From: Isoetes taiwanensis
Taxonomy: Eukaryota; Streptophyta; Lycopodiopsida; Isoetales; Isoetaceae
NCBI GenBank assembly: GCA_021234155.1
Contig: JAJEKV010000035.1
Span: 1,800,001 to 1,864,000 of the forward strand
DNA: 64,000 nucleotides
Direction: 5' to 3'
The notes under the pieces are model-generated. The model saw only the letters and a program-made list of their open reading frames with translations, was not told where the DNA came from and searched no databases. Made by a program: the position numbers and the translations under genes. Shown here piece by piece: positions 10,311 to 22,706 of the stretch (positions are counted from its first letter, which is position 1; each line of letters starts with the position of its first letter).

Positions 10311-12640
10311 CTAGAACTCTTCGAAATTGTTAGCGAACTTCATATTGCCACCCTGAAACACCACATCCAACTAATGGAAGGAACGTACAGTTTATCACAG
10401 GGGACATAAACAGGGTTGCACCTGAATAGATGAAACAATGTTAGATACGAAAGGAGTAGGCTAGCTGAACGACTTAAGATAGAACCAGATAGCAGCAAGA
10501 ACAAACCTTGCTAGCAGGAACCTTTTGTCTGCGTTCCACATAAGAAGAAGGAAACCATCCAGCTTTCCCCCGACATTCTCCTTCCGACCAACCGGTTGGG
10601 GAGATCTGTCAATATAAAATGCTTAGAAGTATGAGAAAATCAAGATAAGCGATATATTTGTTTGTATAGCTATATTCTTATTGAACAATATATCTAAATT
10701 CTTATTGAACATACCTGACGTACCACCACATAATCACCCATGGTTAAGCTTAGCTCTGCTTCTGTTTCTGCATCAAAGGGATGCATGACCTTGCAATCAA
10801 AGAAAACCCACAACTATCATCTTTTATATTCACGTGATTAAATGTCCTCAAATTATCATATAGAAACATGTTCTTTAAGCAGACCGTCTACATAATTTGG
10901 CTGCTCCATAGAAACTAACCTCGGCTAAGAAATAGGAAGATTTTGGAGGGTTCTCTGCAGCAGAAGCATTTGAGTAAATGCCATTCGACTTCACCTGCTC
11001 ATATGGTGGAGGGGGGACAGAATTCTCCACTAACGGAGTCCCTCCTTGGGTTATTGGTACTGCCTCAACTTGTTGGCGTTCAGATATCATCTGAACACAA
11101 AAAGTTTACACATCAAGATGAAAATGCAATATGTCACAAGAAATTGTTTGGCAGATATTCCATACATATATGCACAAAGAACTAACCTGCCCATGCAGCT
11201 GTTCAAGCATCTCACATATTTGTTGGTGATAAGAGCGCTCAGCTTCTATCTGTACATTATATTTGGTTTAAATTATCACAGCACCGATTCTAGACCAAGA
11301 GCAATCAGTGCATTACATACCATGGCAATGAGCCGTTGTAGAGTAAGACGCTGCTGTTGTACTTCGACAGCACTCATGGCTGCTGCAGCTTCTTTACCCA
11401 ATGCAGCCATTGCTGCAGTAAGCTCTGAAAGTTTTGCCTCCGCCATTTGAAGCTTCGATGCAATATCTGGACTATGGCCATTTTCTTTTAATTTTTGCTG
11501 TTTCTTAACCACATCTTGGGCCTTCAAAAATTTGGAATAATGAGATGCTATAGAACACATTATCACAAAGAGAATATATTAGTTTGACCATACTTGAGCT
11601 TCTGCTTCTTGGCGGAGACGCTCATAGCGTTGTGCAAGATGTCTTGCATCCTCTAGCAGAGCCCCCATGACCATTGCTCTTAGAGGTTCTGCCACCTAAC
11701 TTTCCAAACACCATACAGTAAAACCTTAGATTCTCATAGTGAAATAATTTTGGTCTGTAATAATGATATCACTAATTTCCATGTGCTATAGATGGAGAAG
11801 CACAGGACAATTTTCTTTGTGTTACATAAGCTTGTTGAAGAGTCACCTTATTGCCTTATGGATCTCTATAAAGCATGGGTTGACTTCAATTTTAATTTCT
11901 TTGATAGGAATCTCACAGGCAATTTAATTCACGACATTCTCAACCAGAAAAGGCATAAAGAAAAACCTGTGTGCCTAAGGCACGGTGCAAGTTATCTCGC
12001 TCCCTCTCCATTTTTTGCCGTGCATTGCCAAAGTGAAGTGCAGCTTTGGCAAGTGCGCCAGTTGCGAGAGGGCCTTCAGTTGCATATCTTCGACAATCCT
12101 CCCCGAGTTTCATTGCTGCAAAAACAGGCATAAAAACTCATATAAATTTTGAAGCTTATAATACACGTTCACTTACCAACTTCAAGCTGCTTTGATCCAG
12201 TAGTTATAAGCCCCTCAGCACCCCTGACAATTTCACGTTGAAAGTGCTGCACAATAGACCAAAAAATTCTGTGATCTGTAGAAATTGAAATGTTGCAATA
12301 TATCACAATGCAAATTATGGGCACTACTTTGCCAGCTCTGGTGGAAATGTAAAGCCTTTCCAGCTGCTGATGGCGCTGAAGCTCTGCTTCATCAATAACT
12401 ATCTCATTTCCAGGTACTCCAGCGCCTGTAAATTGCTTAAAAACAGCCTGCAACGACAAAAATATGTAAACCAATAAGTGATCCCTATGTTCTTGGATAC
12501 ATCAATTAGTTTCTAACCAATACCGCACCATACTAAAAGAGGCCAGGAACGAACGGCTAACGTAGTAACTAGAAATATACCTGCTGTTGTTTTGCAACTT
12601 GGTCTCGCAACTTACTAGCCTGTTTCCTGATGGCATCCAT
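10311..12640 (-). CDS. SH3P2-like: BAR-SH3 membrane-trafficking protein, SH3P2-like, 11 exons, complete
   Basis: Eleven exons in minus order: 12581-12640, 12328-12447, 12177-12246, 11967-12115, 11594-11695, 11321-11521, 11187-11249, 10920-11090, 10715-10789, 10507-10605, 10311-10352. They total 1152 nt (383 aa), all introns GT-AG and all phases consistent. The protein starts MDAIRKQASKLRDQVAKQQQ and follows the Arabidopsis SH3P1-3 family through a BAR domain (about residues 1-255; DEAELQRHQQLERLYISTRA, QRYERLRQEAEAQ), a Pro-rich linker (PPPPYEQ) and an SH3 domain (about 308-365; GDYVVV, GWSEGE, GKAGWFPSSYVERR). Arabidopsis SH3P2 is 368 aa. Known family roles: binding curved membranes and phosphoinositides, clathrin-coated vesicles, cell-plate formation and autophagosome formation. 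The 13-residue last exon differs from Arabidopsis and is less certain. A 5' UTR intron probably lies between 12641 and about 12721. Its first six exons are duplicated as a pseudogene at 20.2-26.8 kb. Confidence 0.95.
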
Positions 12641-13286
12641 CCTGTGGGTTCAAATAAGCATTAAGACAATGTCTCTCCACCTTCTTTCATGCTGGAAAAC
12701 TATAAGAGAATAGTACATACCTAGCATACCTTTCCCTCGGTCACGGAGCAAGTCTAGAAAACAGAATTATGCTGAAGTGCGCTTTTCCCCTTTACGCAAG
12801 AGTCTTGAGAGGAAAACTCACAAAGTAGGTCAGGTATGTCCCGAGCTATTCCTTCCGAAAACTGAGACAACCGCAACTCTTTACTCTTTTTAGCAGGCCA
12901 GTAAAACCCACCAACACGCATTCAATGGCGCAAAAAATACGCAAACGAGCTGGTGAACCGGAAGTGGCAAGCAACGGAGTTGCGAGCTCATTCTAATTAC
13001 ATTCTCGATCTAGGCTTGTGGCTTAAAACAGGCGTAAGCTGGCTATGGTGGAAAATGGAGGAACAGATCCCGCAATTGGACTCGTTCCAGAAGCTGTAGA
13101 TGCACAGGTCGGAAGAAAGAGCGCTCTGTCTTCCCCCCAGGAAATTGTAAAGCCTTGACATTACCTAGTTTCTGAGAAAGAAAAAAAACCCACATTATTT
13201 TTCGGCTAGCATCTCCAAATTGACTGCCATTGGTATCCAAAACCATAAGTATGCAAAACCATATGAGCATGTTTATTTTCGATTGC
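12641..13286 (-). promoter_or_regulatory. 5' UTR and promoter region of the SH3P gene
   Basis: The acceptor side of a likely 5' UTR intron ends right before the ATG (CACAG then GATGG on the minus strand). A donor-like CTAG|GTATG lies near 12721. The region is conserved in copy 2 (26769-27830), where a MULE-like element has inserted. No TATA box is certain. Confidence 0.45.
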
Positions 13287-13345
13287 ATCACATGTCCAGT
13301 TGGATGCTGCCTAGTGGCGTGACGTTAAAACTACTATCTATCTAT
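13287..13345 (+). mobile_element. 3' end of a tRNA-derived SINE
   Basis: The sequence CACATGTCCAGTTGGATGCT through GTGGCGTGACGTTAAAA and a (CTAT)n tail is the same as the tail of the SINE at 23.04-23.41 kb. Copy 2 of the duplication (about 27835-27890) has different sequence here, so the SINE piece came with a local replacement or deletion in copy 1. Confidence 0.65.
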
Positions 13346-14161
13346 CTATATTCTTACCCTGGTTGCGGTTTTCCAGTGATATCTTAAGCCACTACTTCAT
13401 TTTCCACTTAGATGTCACTTCCACTTGTTCAATTGGTGCATTGTTCTGTTCCCAACCATGCTATTGTTGGCCCCAACTATTAAACATTCTATTCAATAAA
13501 CAACAACCCATTTTTTTATTTCTTATCTTTGTAACTTTTAAATATCGTATATGTCAACTTACACTCAACAAACCTCATTTCATTATGGCTCAAGATGGAG
13601 GTTTGTTATTAGGCATTTCTGAACGTGCTTACATGACTTCGAATCATTTGGTTTTTCAATGATATTCCTCTTCGAGCCAAGTTGATCGACCATAAATATA
13701 CATTTAATGGTCAACCAAGCACCTCCCATATCTTTCCTCATTAATCAAAATGGAACCCCTTTCACCTTCTTCTTCTTAAAACCATGGGCAGATGTTGGTA
13801 GTCACTAGGCTTCGAATAAACCTTGTAACATTCTTCTTTAAAGAAGCCTTTGGTCTAATGGTCCACTAGCCCTAGAAAAATATATTTCAAGGCCATCCAA
13901 ATTCCCATTTAATGTAAGCTGATTGGGGGCAATGTTTTTTTTTGTTTTTTTTGTTTTTATATAAGGATGAAAGACAATATTCAAGAACAGACCTCAAGAT
14001 ACGTAATAGATATTGTTATATGGGACTAAAAACCTAAGAAGGCAATAGAACCCCTAGGCAAAACCACACATGCACAGTAAGAAATCATCTCTCTTGTACT
14101 ACTTTGAGGCGTTTAAAATTCTCATCGTGATCAACATATTCCACAATATGACATTAAGTTG

Positions 14162-14626
14162 TCATGCCACACAATATGGTGAGGAAGAGAGGTAGTAGGT
14201 GCACCACTTCCTAATAAATTCACACTGGAAGGATGTAGCTGACTTTTTCCTTGCAACCTTTTTCAAATTAACTCTCTGCCAAGGTCCTTTAGTACACTGA
14301 ACAGTAAGGCTATCAGACATGATAACCACTGGTATGTGAACTAAATAAAGAGATATATTAGTAGTATCATTATGAGAGTCAAAGTAGAAATAATGAACCA
14401 CGGATGTTTGTACTATAGAGGAGCTCAAAGAAGGAGGAATAATTGTAGCAATGGAAGTTGATGAAATGATAGGGGAAGCTAAGACCTGGCAAGTACCAAC
14501 TACAGATAGAACAGGAAGCTGAAAAGGAGCAGAATAATGTCGCACATGCTGCTGACCATAAGGACCACGTCTAAAAGAGGCAAATGCCTCTTCACTAGGA
14601 AGCAAGCAACTCAAATTCCAGGCCAT
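14162..14626 (-). CDS. Unidentified 154-aa ORF, kept open in both duplication copies
   Basis: An open frame starting MAWNLSCLLPSEEAFASFRR, rich in Ser and Ile in the middle and basic near the end (GPWQRVNLKKVARKK). I recognise no domain. The counterpart at 29593-30054 is 153 aa: a short divergent stretch differs by a net three bases, so the frame is kept. This may be a real small gene, or a decayed transposon piece kept open by chance over a short time. Confidence 0.3.
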   Translation of the reverse strand: MAWNLSCLLPSEEAFASFRRGPYGQQHVRHYSAPFQLPVLSVVGTCQVLASPIISSTSIATIIPPSLSSSIVQTSVVHYFYFDSHNDTTNISLYLVHIPVVIMSDSLTVQCTKGPWQRVNLKKVARKKSATSFQCEFIRKWCTYYLSSSPYCVA

Positions 14627-14752
14627 TCAACAATTTGAGATCCAACTTCTTATACCAAGAACCACTTTTCACCACAATATAGTCTGGCAATGAAGTGTCT
14701 ATTGACATAGACACACAATTCTAGGACCATTCATAATGAAGTGAGAGATATG

Positions 14753-15475
14753 CATGCACTTTCTGAGGCTTTGGTTCGTTCGGGGATTGCTATTTCTTGC
14801 AGGTTCTTCTTCGACTTCTCATCGGCGTTTTCTGCTCTCTCAGCAGTTCCCTTGACTCTCTTTCTTTGATACGAGGCAGGGGAGGGGCTTCTTCCTGCTT
14901 GGTTTATCAATTTGGCGTCTCTTTCCATGTTGTGACATGTTCTTCCCCGATCTTGCCCCTTTTTTGCCATCTTTCAACCATCGACCTTGATCCCGTTTTG
15001 ATAAAGAAGTCCTCTTTTTGTCGGGAGCTTTTATCTGTTTTCATGCGAGTCCTTATTCGAGAACGCCATCGAAACGAGCCATCGGATCAGAATTCTCGAA
15101 TGGGCGAGCATGCATCTCTCCCATGCATGCATGCATTGCATGCATTTTCTAAGGTTCTGGTTCGTTTGGGGATCGCTATTTCTTACAGGTTCTTCATCGA
15201 CTTCTCATCGGTGTTTTCTCCTCTCTCAGCACTTCCCTTGACTCCCACCTGCCCTGCCTTCATGTGTATATTATTATAAATGTTGTTTTTTGTCGCGTGG
15301 CACGCATGACTAGCCCCTCGCTCTTTCGAGGTGTATATGTAGCATAATAACAGGGGGTTTTCTTTGTGTTTTTGTATGCTTTTCACTAAGGTTTTCCTAT
15401 GATTTCGTGATGTATTCAAATAGATGTACTAATGCGTACATCTAGAGTGCACCATTTCTGAGCCATTGATTTTAG
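14753..15475 (+). repeat. Copies R2 and R3 of the retroposon-like family, internally deleted
   Basis: Two head-to-tail partial copies. Both start with CATGCATGCAT-type sequence and a TTCGTT(C/T)GGGGAT(C/T)GCTATTTCTT block. R2 ends at GCGAGTCCTTATTCGAGAA near 15064. R3 continues into the GTCGCGTGGCACGC block and a segment from about 15335 (TAGCATAATAACAGGGGG) that also occurs, inverted, at 22.34-22.49 kb. Neither has the hairpin. Confidence 0.6.
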
Positions 15476-16387
15476 CCTTTTTTTTTCCAATGGTCAACAA
15501 TCAATGGCTCACAACAAAAGCCCTTTTTTTGTGTGTGTGGTGCATAATGGTCAACAACCAATGGCTCACAATAAAAGCCCTCTTTTTGTGTGTGTGGTGC
15601 ATAATGGGCACATGAAGGGCTTGAAGGGCGCATGTAGTGCAGTTTTCCCGCCGGCAACACATTTCTTATCATAACTTTTGATCCAGAGCTCTGTTTGAGA
15701 TGATTTTTATTGCGTTAGAAAGCTCTCTCCGAGATCTTTTTTGATAGTGTATGATATAGATATGTTTGGTTAAGTTATCTATGCTAAAACAGCAATTTTT
15801 CGGCCGGGTTTGGTAGGCTTTCACATCCTACCAGCTGATTAATACAGGATTGCGCTATTGGATATTGTTTTATGGCTCATTCCGAATGAAGCTTGCAAAA
15901 AATTACCATGCATTTTTAGATTTTGAGGCTTCTAGATCTTTGTGCTAAGCAGAAAAGTTTCCCACTTTGATTTCTTACCACAAGAATCCATGGAGGCCAA
16001 AGGCTGCTTTTAAATCCTAGTTGAAAAATGTTTGTGTATGGGTGTTGCAAACTTTATGACTTTCAGAATAATGGGATCAATCTGCTCTATCTTTATGGTA
16101 ACTTTTACTTATGTTCTATTTGTTTTCTTGTGATGAAATTCAAAAGCTACAGGTGATGAAAGCCTCAAATGAATTCTAGTTTTTTTCTGGTTTGAATTCT
16201 AAAATTTTTTGCAACACAAACTATTAACATCCAACATATAAAAATTAAATCCCCCAACACATAACAACCAACACATAACAACCATTGACATTAACAACCA
16301 ACACATAACTACCATTGACATTAATTAACACAACCATTGGGTCCAACACATTTAAATTAAAATCCCCCTTAAACCCCCTTTGGTTTG
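15476..16387. other. Non-coding stretch with a two-unit tandem repeat
   Basis: At about 15488-15604 a unit of roughly 58 bp (CAATGGTCAACAAYCAATGG to GTGTGTGTGGTGCATAAT) is present twice in tandem. At 16255-16330 there is a degenerate repeat of ACAACCAACACATAAC. The rest shows no gene; it is AT-rich with many stops. Confidence 0.5.
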
Positions 16388-16575
16388 GGTGCATATTCAC
16401 ACGGGGGTGACTCCGGGCAACGAGAGCTGTTGGATAGGCATATTCACCCCTTATTCCTTAATCTACACCGTACGTAAAGTTCCTCGTTTGTGGGGTGTGC
16501 AAGTACAAAATTTGCTATAAAGTATAACAAGATTCGCAAAATACTATAAGATTTCAAGCGGAATACTATATGGTG
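16388..16575 (+). mobile_element. Half of a GGGTGCATATTCACACGG-type inverted-repeat MITE
   Basis: This matches the MITE at 20866-21131 from its left arm (GGGTGCATATTCACACGGGG, CACTCCGGGCAACGAGAG) through the internal GTTCCTCGTTTGTGGGGT block and AATACTATAAGATTTCA. The right arm is missing, as the sequence runs straight into repeat R4. Confidence 0.6.
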
Positions 16576-17040
16576 TAAATGTTGTTTTTTGTCGCGTGGC
16601 ACGCGTGACCAGCCCCTCGCTTTTCGAGGTTTTTTCTCTATTGGTTCTTTATTGGTGATGTGCAGGTTCAGGGATGATGCGCGACTTCGGTATTCTCTGT
16701 GCAATGTGGGTTTTTTTGTGGGAACGTTTAGCAGCCTTGTGTTGTCCAAGCCCCTTGCCGAGATTTTATCGCTAGGGTTTTTCCTCGAAAACCCGAAAGG
16801 GCGGGGTTTTTTAATCCCAACAATAAACTCTCGGCAGGTACACTAGCCAACATCTGTAGCACACAATTTTATTTGGGGTCCAGGTGTTATAACTGGATAT
16901 TCCCTATGTTTTTTATTTTTTGGATAGCCTGTGATGTGCAGCTACCCACTCTATACCATTGTAGAAAAATTGTTGAGATGAATGAAAAGCCTAGCTAGGA
17001 GCGCTTTTGTCTATTTTTATGCGAGCCCTTATTCGAGAAT
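16576..17040 (+). repeat. Copy R4 of the retroposon-like family, 5' truncated, hairpin present
   Basis: It starts at the GTCGCGTGGCACGCGTGACC block and runs through the hairpin (16757-16835; GCCGAGATTTTAT pairs with ATAAACTCTCGGC) to a GCGAGCCCTTATTCGAGAAT end. Truncation at the left with an intact right end is the pattern of target-primed reverse transcription. Confidence 0.65.
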
Positions 17041-17097
17041 GTTTTGTGAATTATCTATGTTTCTAGCGGTCATGCCTGAACAAGATTATTGATTTGC

Positions 17098-17488
17098 ATG
17101 CTAACTGTGCATGAGCATTTCGTTAAAAATCGCATCGATCCGAGACATCGGATCGCCATTCTAGAATGGGACGAGCATGCATGTCATGCATGCATGCGGG
17201 CGGCGCATGCCCGTTTTGGTTGGGAGTTCGCTATTTCAGGCGCGTTTACGCATCCACGTCTCGCCGGGCGCTTCCTTTTCTCTCAGTGATACCTTATTCT
17301 CTTTGAATTGTTTCGAGGCGGGGGAGGGCTTCTTCCCGCCTTTGGGTTTAGCCAATTTGGCGTATCTTTCATGCTATCCTTTAGGCCTTTGGCCTCGTCC
17401 GTGACCTTAGGTCCTCGATCCTAGTTTGTAAGGAAGTTCTCACGGTAGTCGGGCGGTTTGTTGGTTTCTTGCGAGTCCCATTCTAGAA
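17098..17488 (+). repeat. Copy R5 of the retroposon-like family, internal deletion
   Basis: It begins at the CGCATCGATCCGAGACATCG block and GAATGGGACGAGCATGCATG, has the CTATTTCAGGCGCG and ACCTTATTCTCT blocks, lacks the hairpin section, and ends GCGAGTCCCATTCTAGAAT. It abuts R6 head to tail. Confidence 0.6.
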
Positions 17489-18189
17489 TCGCATCGATCC
17501 AAGACATCGGATCGCCATTCTAGAATGGGACGAGCATATATGTCATGCGTTCATGCGGGCGGCGCGCATGTCCGTTTTGGTTGGTAGTTCGCTATTTCAG
17601 CCTTTACGCATCCACGTCTCATCGGTGCTTCCTCTTCTCTCGCCAGATACCTTATTCTCTTTGAACCCACCCTCCCCCTTCTTTGTTTATGATATTTTGT
17701 ACAAGTTCATTTTATCATGTTTTCCACCCATTTGGGTGATGTTTTTTTTTTTCCACCCATTTGGGTGATGCTATTCTCCGGTATGTTTTCTCGTTTGTTG
17801 TGTTGGTGACGACGCAGTGTACAGGGTTGGCGGCGGCATCATTTTCGACTTCTCCATGCGGGGGTTTTTGGGAGCGATTCTATGCCTTACATTTGTCTAA
17901 GCCCCTTCAAGAAGGCTTATCACTAGGGTTTTTCCTCAAAACCCGAAAAGGGGGTTTTTAATCCCGTTGATAAGCTTTCGGCCACAGTACATCAACCACT
18001 CATCTATTAGCATTGTATTTGTTTTGGGGTCCAAATGATATAATTGGATTTTCCCTTTATTTTTCGTGGGTAGTTCGCATGTGCGCGGCTACCCACTAGT
18101 GGTCCACCATTGTAGAAAATCTGTTGAGATGAATGAGAAGCCATAAATGCGGCGGTTTGTTGGTTTCTTGCGAGTCCCATTCTAGAATT
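17489..18189 (+). repeat. Copy R6 of the retroposon-like family, near full length
   Basis: It runs from GCATCGATCCAAGACATCGG to GCGAGTCCCATTCTAGAAT, with all landmark blocks and the hairpin (about 17905-17985). The phrase TTTCCACCCATTTGGGTGAT is duplicated at 17718-17769. Its last about 41 bp are nearly the same as the tiny insert at 29473-29514. Confidence 0.7.
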
Positions 18190-20165
18190 GGTATTACTAG
18201 GCTATCAAGCAGCTTTAATAAATTGGGGTTTGTTGTTTGTAGGTATTACATTATGACATAAAGTATGTGCTTTATTTTGTGCTGCTTGATTCATGTGGAA
18301 AGCCTTGGCAAAAACTGGGGTTCCATGTAGCTGTCTACATTTCTTGAAGGGGCTATCTTACCTTATTGCACATGGGGCCTATCACAAGGCCTTCAAAAAA
18401 ATCTTATTAGTTCTTCATGTTATGTTTTATCAAATACTAATAAAATAAACTAATATTACTTTGTGGGTTAACATATTGAATAACTAGATGCAGTTAAATA
18501 GTGAGGTTCATATTTATGGTTTTTCAATGTATTATATCCACATAGTAAGCACCTATATTTTCTCGTTATGGTTTGTTGGTATAGTTTACCAGTATGATTC
18601 TTTGTGGTGGTGAATTTTCTTGGTTTATTGCTATGTTCTATTGCTACGTGAAATGGTGTCGGATTAGTAGTATAGGTTGTAAATCTAGTGTCTTTAGCCT
18701 TAAAGAATTAGGCAAATCATCGTGATGTTCCAATCATGGAGATCTTATTGCATGAGCCATTTATGTTACATAAAATAAAGACTTCAAGTTTCTCATTAAT
18801 AGAATTAATAATGTATCTTCCAAATAGTAACGGTTTTGCATCTTCAAAGTACTTTGTATTGGATGTAAGCCAATCATGTTGCAAATTAACAGTTGATATT
18901 AATTTAGTCAAAAAACTAAGATATAATCCATTTGTAAACCAATAGTAGTTTTAGCTTTAAGAATTTTTAATCATCACTGTAGTGTCATACGAGCCATTGT
19001 TGGCCTGCTCTTTTACTAGCCCCCATTCAATACATACATTATAGTTTGAGTTGTCTTTAAAACCCATAATTCAAACCTCAGAAGCAAGCAACAGAAGGCC
19101 TTGAATAATAAGTGAGAATTGAGCAATGAGATACATACAGAGATAGAGCAAAAAAAGGAAGGTTTAATGCTCATAATTTGAAACTAGAATACAAATAAAC
19201 CAAGAGCGAGTGCATCAACATGGTGGAGGCAGAAGCATTTGTAAAGTCGGAAGAGGGAGATGGAGAAACAAACCTTCATGTCTGAACATGGCAAAGCTGA
19301 GGGGCATCACAACAGAGGAAAGAAGAAAAACCTATGAATAAAAAATAAATGAAGAGAAGATTGTTTCTCTAAAGGAGAAGAAGAATGGGGTACAAGGATC
19401 TTACTTCTTATAAATCCAGAATTGAGGAGCCATTTTCGGCTCAGCTAGGGCAGATTACACAAGCAAGACTTGTCACTGCCTCCAGATGGGTTCCACCGCC
19501 TTGGACCAGACAAACACATGGTGCTTATGGGGCACAATTGAAAGAATGAATTCGAGAAAATAAAGATGTGTCAAGGGAACACAAGCCCCATACCTGCTTG
19601 CAGAGGAGCAGACGGAGCTGACCTAGCATCATAGACCTTCGCTTCAATAACATTTCATCATAGACTTTTGCTTCAAAAACTAGGTTGTATGAAGGGAACG
19701 CAATGCAGAGATGGAAAACGTCATGCCTGTTTGCAGAGGACCGAAGACGGAGCGGGCATTTAGTCATTTACCATCATCGTGCAAATCCGAGATTGAAGAC
19801 AATTTTCGGCTCGTCTAGGGCAGAAATTTGCCACTGCCTCCAAGATTTTGATATAGTCGCTTGCTATTCGGTAAGAATTTTAGGGTTTATCTGTCCACAT
19901 GGAGTATTTTAGGGCTTATCTTGCCCAGACAGCCCAGATGTTTGCCCCATATTTAACTGATACCATGCCATCCATCTCTCGTATATGAATTGATTTTGAC
20001 TAATCAATAATGGGGTAGTGCTTTGGATGTCTATTCTTTTAAAAGTCCGGATTTTTTTAAGTGGGTTTTGGGCATAGCTCACTTCTAGAGCTAGTGCCCA
20101 TGTCTTTGGTTATCACTTAGGATAGAAGTTAAACATAGTAAAAGGAAGACCTTTTGCATATTAAG
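18190..20165. other. Intergenic DNA with a diverged internal duplication, no gene recognised
   Basis: AT-rich sequence without a recognised domain. The piece TTTTCGGCTC(A/G)(G/T)CTAGGGCAG with CCACTGCCTCCA nearby appears at about 19433-19480 and again at 19801-19842, with similar CTGxTTGCAGAGGA text next to each, suggesting an old local duplication. Confidence 0.4.
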
Positions 20166-20864
20166 ATGCAACTTCTTTACCCAATGCAGCCATTGCTGTA
20201 GTAAGCTCTGAAAGTTTTGCCTCTGCCATTTGAAGCTTCGATGCAATATCTGGACTATGGCCATTTTCTTTTAATTTTTGCTGTTTCTTAACCACATCTT
20301 GGGCCTTCAAAAATTTGGAATAATGAGATGCTATAGAACGCATTATCACAAGAATATATTAATTTGACCATACTTGAGCTTCTGCTTCTTGGCGGAGACG
20401 CTCATAGCGTTGTGCAAGATGTCTTGCATCCTCTAGCAGAGCCCCCATGACCATTGCTCTTAGAGGTTCTGCCACCTAACTTTCCAAACACCATACAGTA
20501 AAACCTTAGATTCTCATAGTGAAATAATTTTGGTCTGTAATAATGATATCACTAATTTCCATGGAGAAGCACAGGACAATTTTCTTTGTGTTACATAAGC
20601 TTGTTAGAGAGTCACCTTATTGCCTTATGGATCTCTATACAACATGGGTTGACTTCAATTTTAATTTCTTTGATAGGAATCTCACAGGCAATTTAATTCA
20701 CGACATTCTCAACTAGAAAAGGCATATGGAAAAACCTGTGTGCCTAAGGCACGGTGCAAGTTATCTCGCTCCCTCTCCATTTTTTGCCGTGCATTGCCAA
20801 AGTGAAGTGCAGCTTTGGCAAGTGCGCCAGTTGCGAGAGGGCCTTCAGTTGCATATCTTCGACA

Positions 20865-22489
20865 CGGGGGTGCATATTCACACGGGGGGTCACTCCGGGC
20901 AACGAGAGCCTTCGGATGGGCATATATGCCTTATATTCCTTGATGTGGACCGTAGATAGCGTTCCTCGTTTGTGGGGTATCCTTGTATGAATTTTTGTAT
21001 ATTGTATGCTTAGGTGTGCAAAATACTATAAGATTTCAGTTAATATACTATAAGGTGTGAATTTGATACGTGTATAATATAATTTAAGGGCTCTCGCTGC
21101 CCTACGTGACCCCCCGTGTGAATATGCACCCAAACCAAAGGGGGTCTAAGGGGGATTTTAATTTTAACATCTTAAATGTAATGGTTTGTGCTCATTAATG
21201 TTAATGGGATTTATGTGGTGGTTGTTATATGTATATAAGAAAAAAAATTTTTTGGCCCTTTGGGCCCTAAGAGAAGAAAAAACATAATTAATATTTGAGT
21301 TGAACAAATCATGAATGTATAAATTATAGAAATGAAGTCATTGCATGGAACTTCGAAACCCAATTTATGCAACATCAATATGAAATATGAGCTACAATGT
21401 AACAAAATGTTTAAGGAGGAAAACATTGGCAAGTATTTAACCATGAAGAAATACCACAAGTTTGATCCTAAGCATATGTTGCGGCGTCCATAGTTGTGAT
21501 TCTTTAGAGCATGCACTTCCAAATCATGTCTTAATTTTACGCCTTCTCATCTTTAGAGCATGCACTCCCAAATCATGTCTTAATTTACGCCTTCTCACTT
21601 TCCCCATTATTATTTGGATCCATAGAAATTCTAGCGGCTATATTATGACTATTACACATTATCCACAAAATCCATCGGCCTATGGCAAAGATGGTGTCAA
21701 CCTACAAAACAGAGGCAAAGACCTTGTGGCAAACCAACAACCCCACAGTAATCCGAAATGGCCATGTGTAATTTTGGTTCCCAAGGAAGCGTTGTGAATG
21801 GTCCAACGATATTTGGTATTACAAAGAATTGCACACGGTTTGCGGTGAAACCTCCACTTACGGAAAAACAAAGCCCAAATGGGTGTATGCCCTAGAACCG
21901 AAGACAAAATCCGTCATTGAAGATGGAATCAATTCGGGTGACTCGTTCGACACGCCTTCAAGACAATGCAATCGGACCTGCATAAACACCGCTCTACATC
22001 AACGAATTCATCTGTCCAACTGGTTTGATTTGTATCCAAGCCTGATTCACACACTCTTTCGCACAGACTCTTTCCCAGAGGTCTGCATCACGATCCTAAC
22101 TTAAACCTGCATCACGATTCTTGAAGAGCACAAAGGCGAGAACTAACCTGCATCACGATTCTTGAAGGGCACAAGGCAGAGAACTAACCTGCATCACGAT
22201 TCTTGAAGGGCACAAGGCAGAAAAGCACAGAAACCCTAAATACAAGGGTTCGATGCGTGCATGCCCAATTCGACTCTTTTTAAAAAAACCTAATAAAAAA
22301 AACATTATAACTTTAATCGTGACCATACGATGCTGCTTCTCAAAAAAAATGAATGGCCAAGATAAGCGGCACTCTAGAAATACTGTTCAGTACACCTGGA
22401 TGAATACGGCCATGAAATCATAGGAAAACCTTTGTGAATATCGTACAAAAACACAAAAAAGACCCCCTGTGATTATGCTAGATATTCCT
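20865..22489. mobile_element. Composite 1.6-kb insertion in duplicated exon 4
   Basis: Absent from copy 1, where the exon reads straight through. It starts with a MITE-like inverted pair: GGTGCATATTCACACGGGG at 20869 and CCCCGTGTGAATATGCACC ending near 21130. The right arm extends about 100 bp further in a form also found at 16.25-16.39 kb. It also holds two 48-bp tandem units (21503-21598), three units of about 42 bp (CCTGCATCACGATTCTTGAA, 22105-22222) and, at 22340-22489, an inverted copy of the segment at 15335-15475. No coding gene recognised and no clear target duplication found, so the order of events is open. Confidence 0.7.
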
Positions 22490-22706
22490 CCCCGAGTTTC
22501 ATTGCTGCAAAAACAGACATAAAAACTCATATAAATTTTGAAGCTTATAATACACGTTCACTTACCAACTTCAAGCTGCTTTGATCCAGTAGTTATAAGC
22601 CCCTCAGCACCCCTGACAATTTCACGTTGAAAGTGCTGCACAATAGACCAAAAAATTCTGTGACCTGTAGAAATTGAAATGCTGCAATATATCACAATGC
22701 AAATTA

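Larger units (their letters stand above)
11387..14752. repeat. Segmental duplication, copy 1 (mostly uninterrupted)
   Basis: This 3.4-kb block matches 20166-30183 in the same order and orientation. It covers SH3P exons 1-6, the promoter side and about 1.4 kb beyond. The match starts inside exon 6 at GCTTCTTTACCCAATGCAGC and ends near GAGTGAGAGATA. Long parts differ by only scattered bases. Copy 2 is 10 kb because of insertions; copy 1 shows the sites before insertion. Confidence 0.95.
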
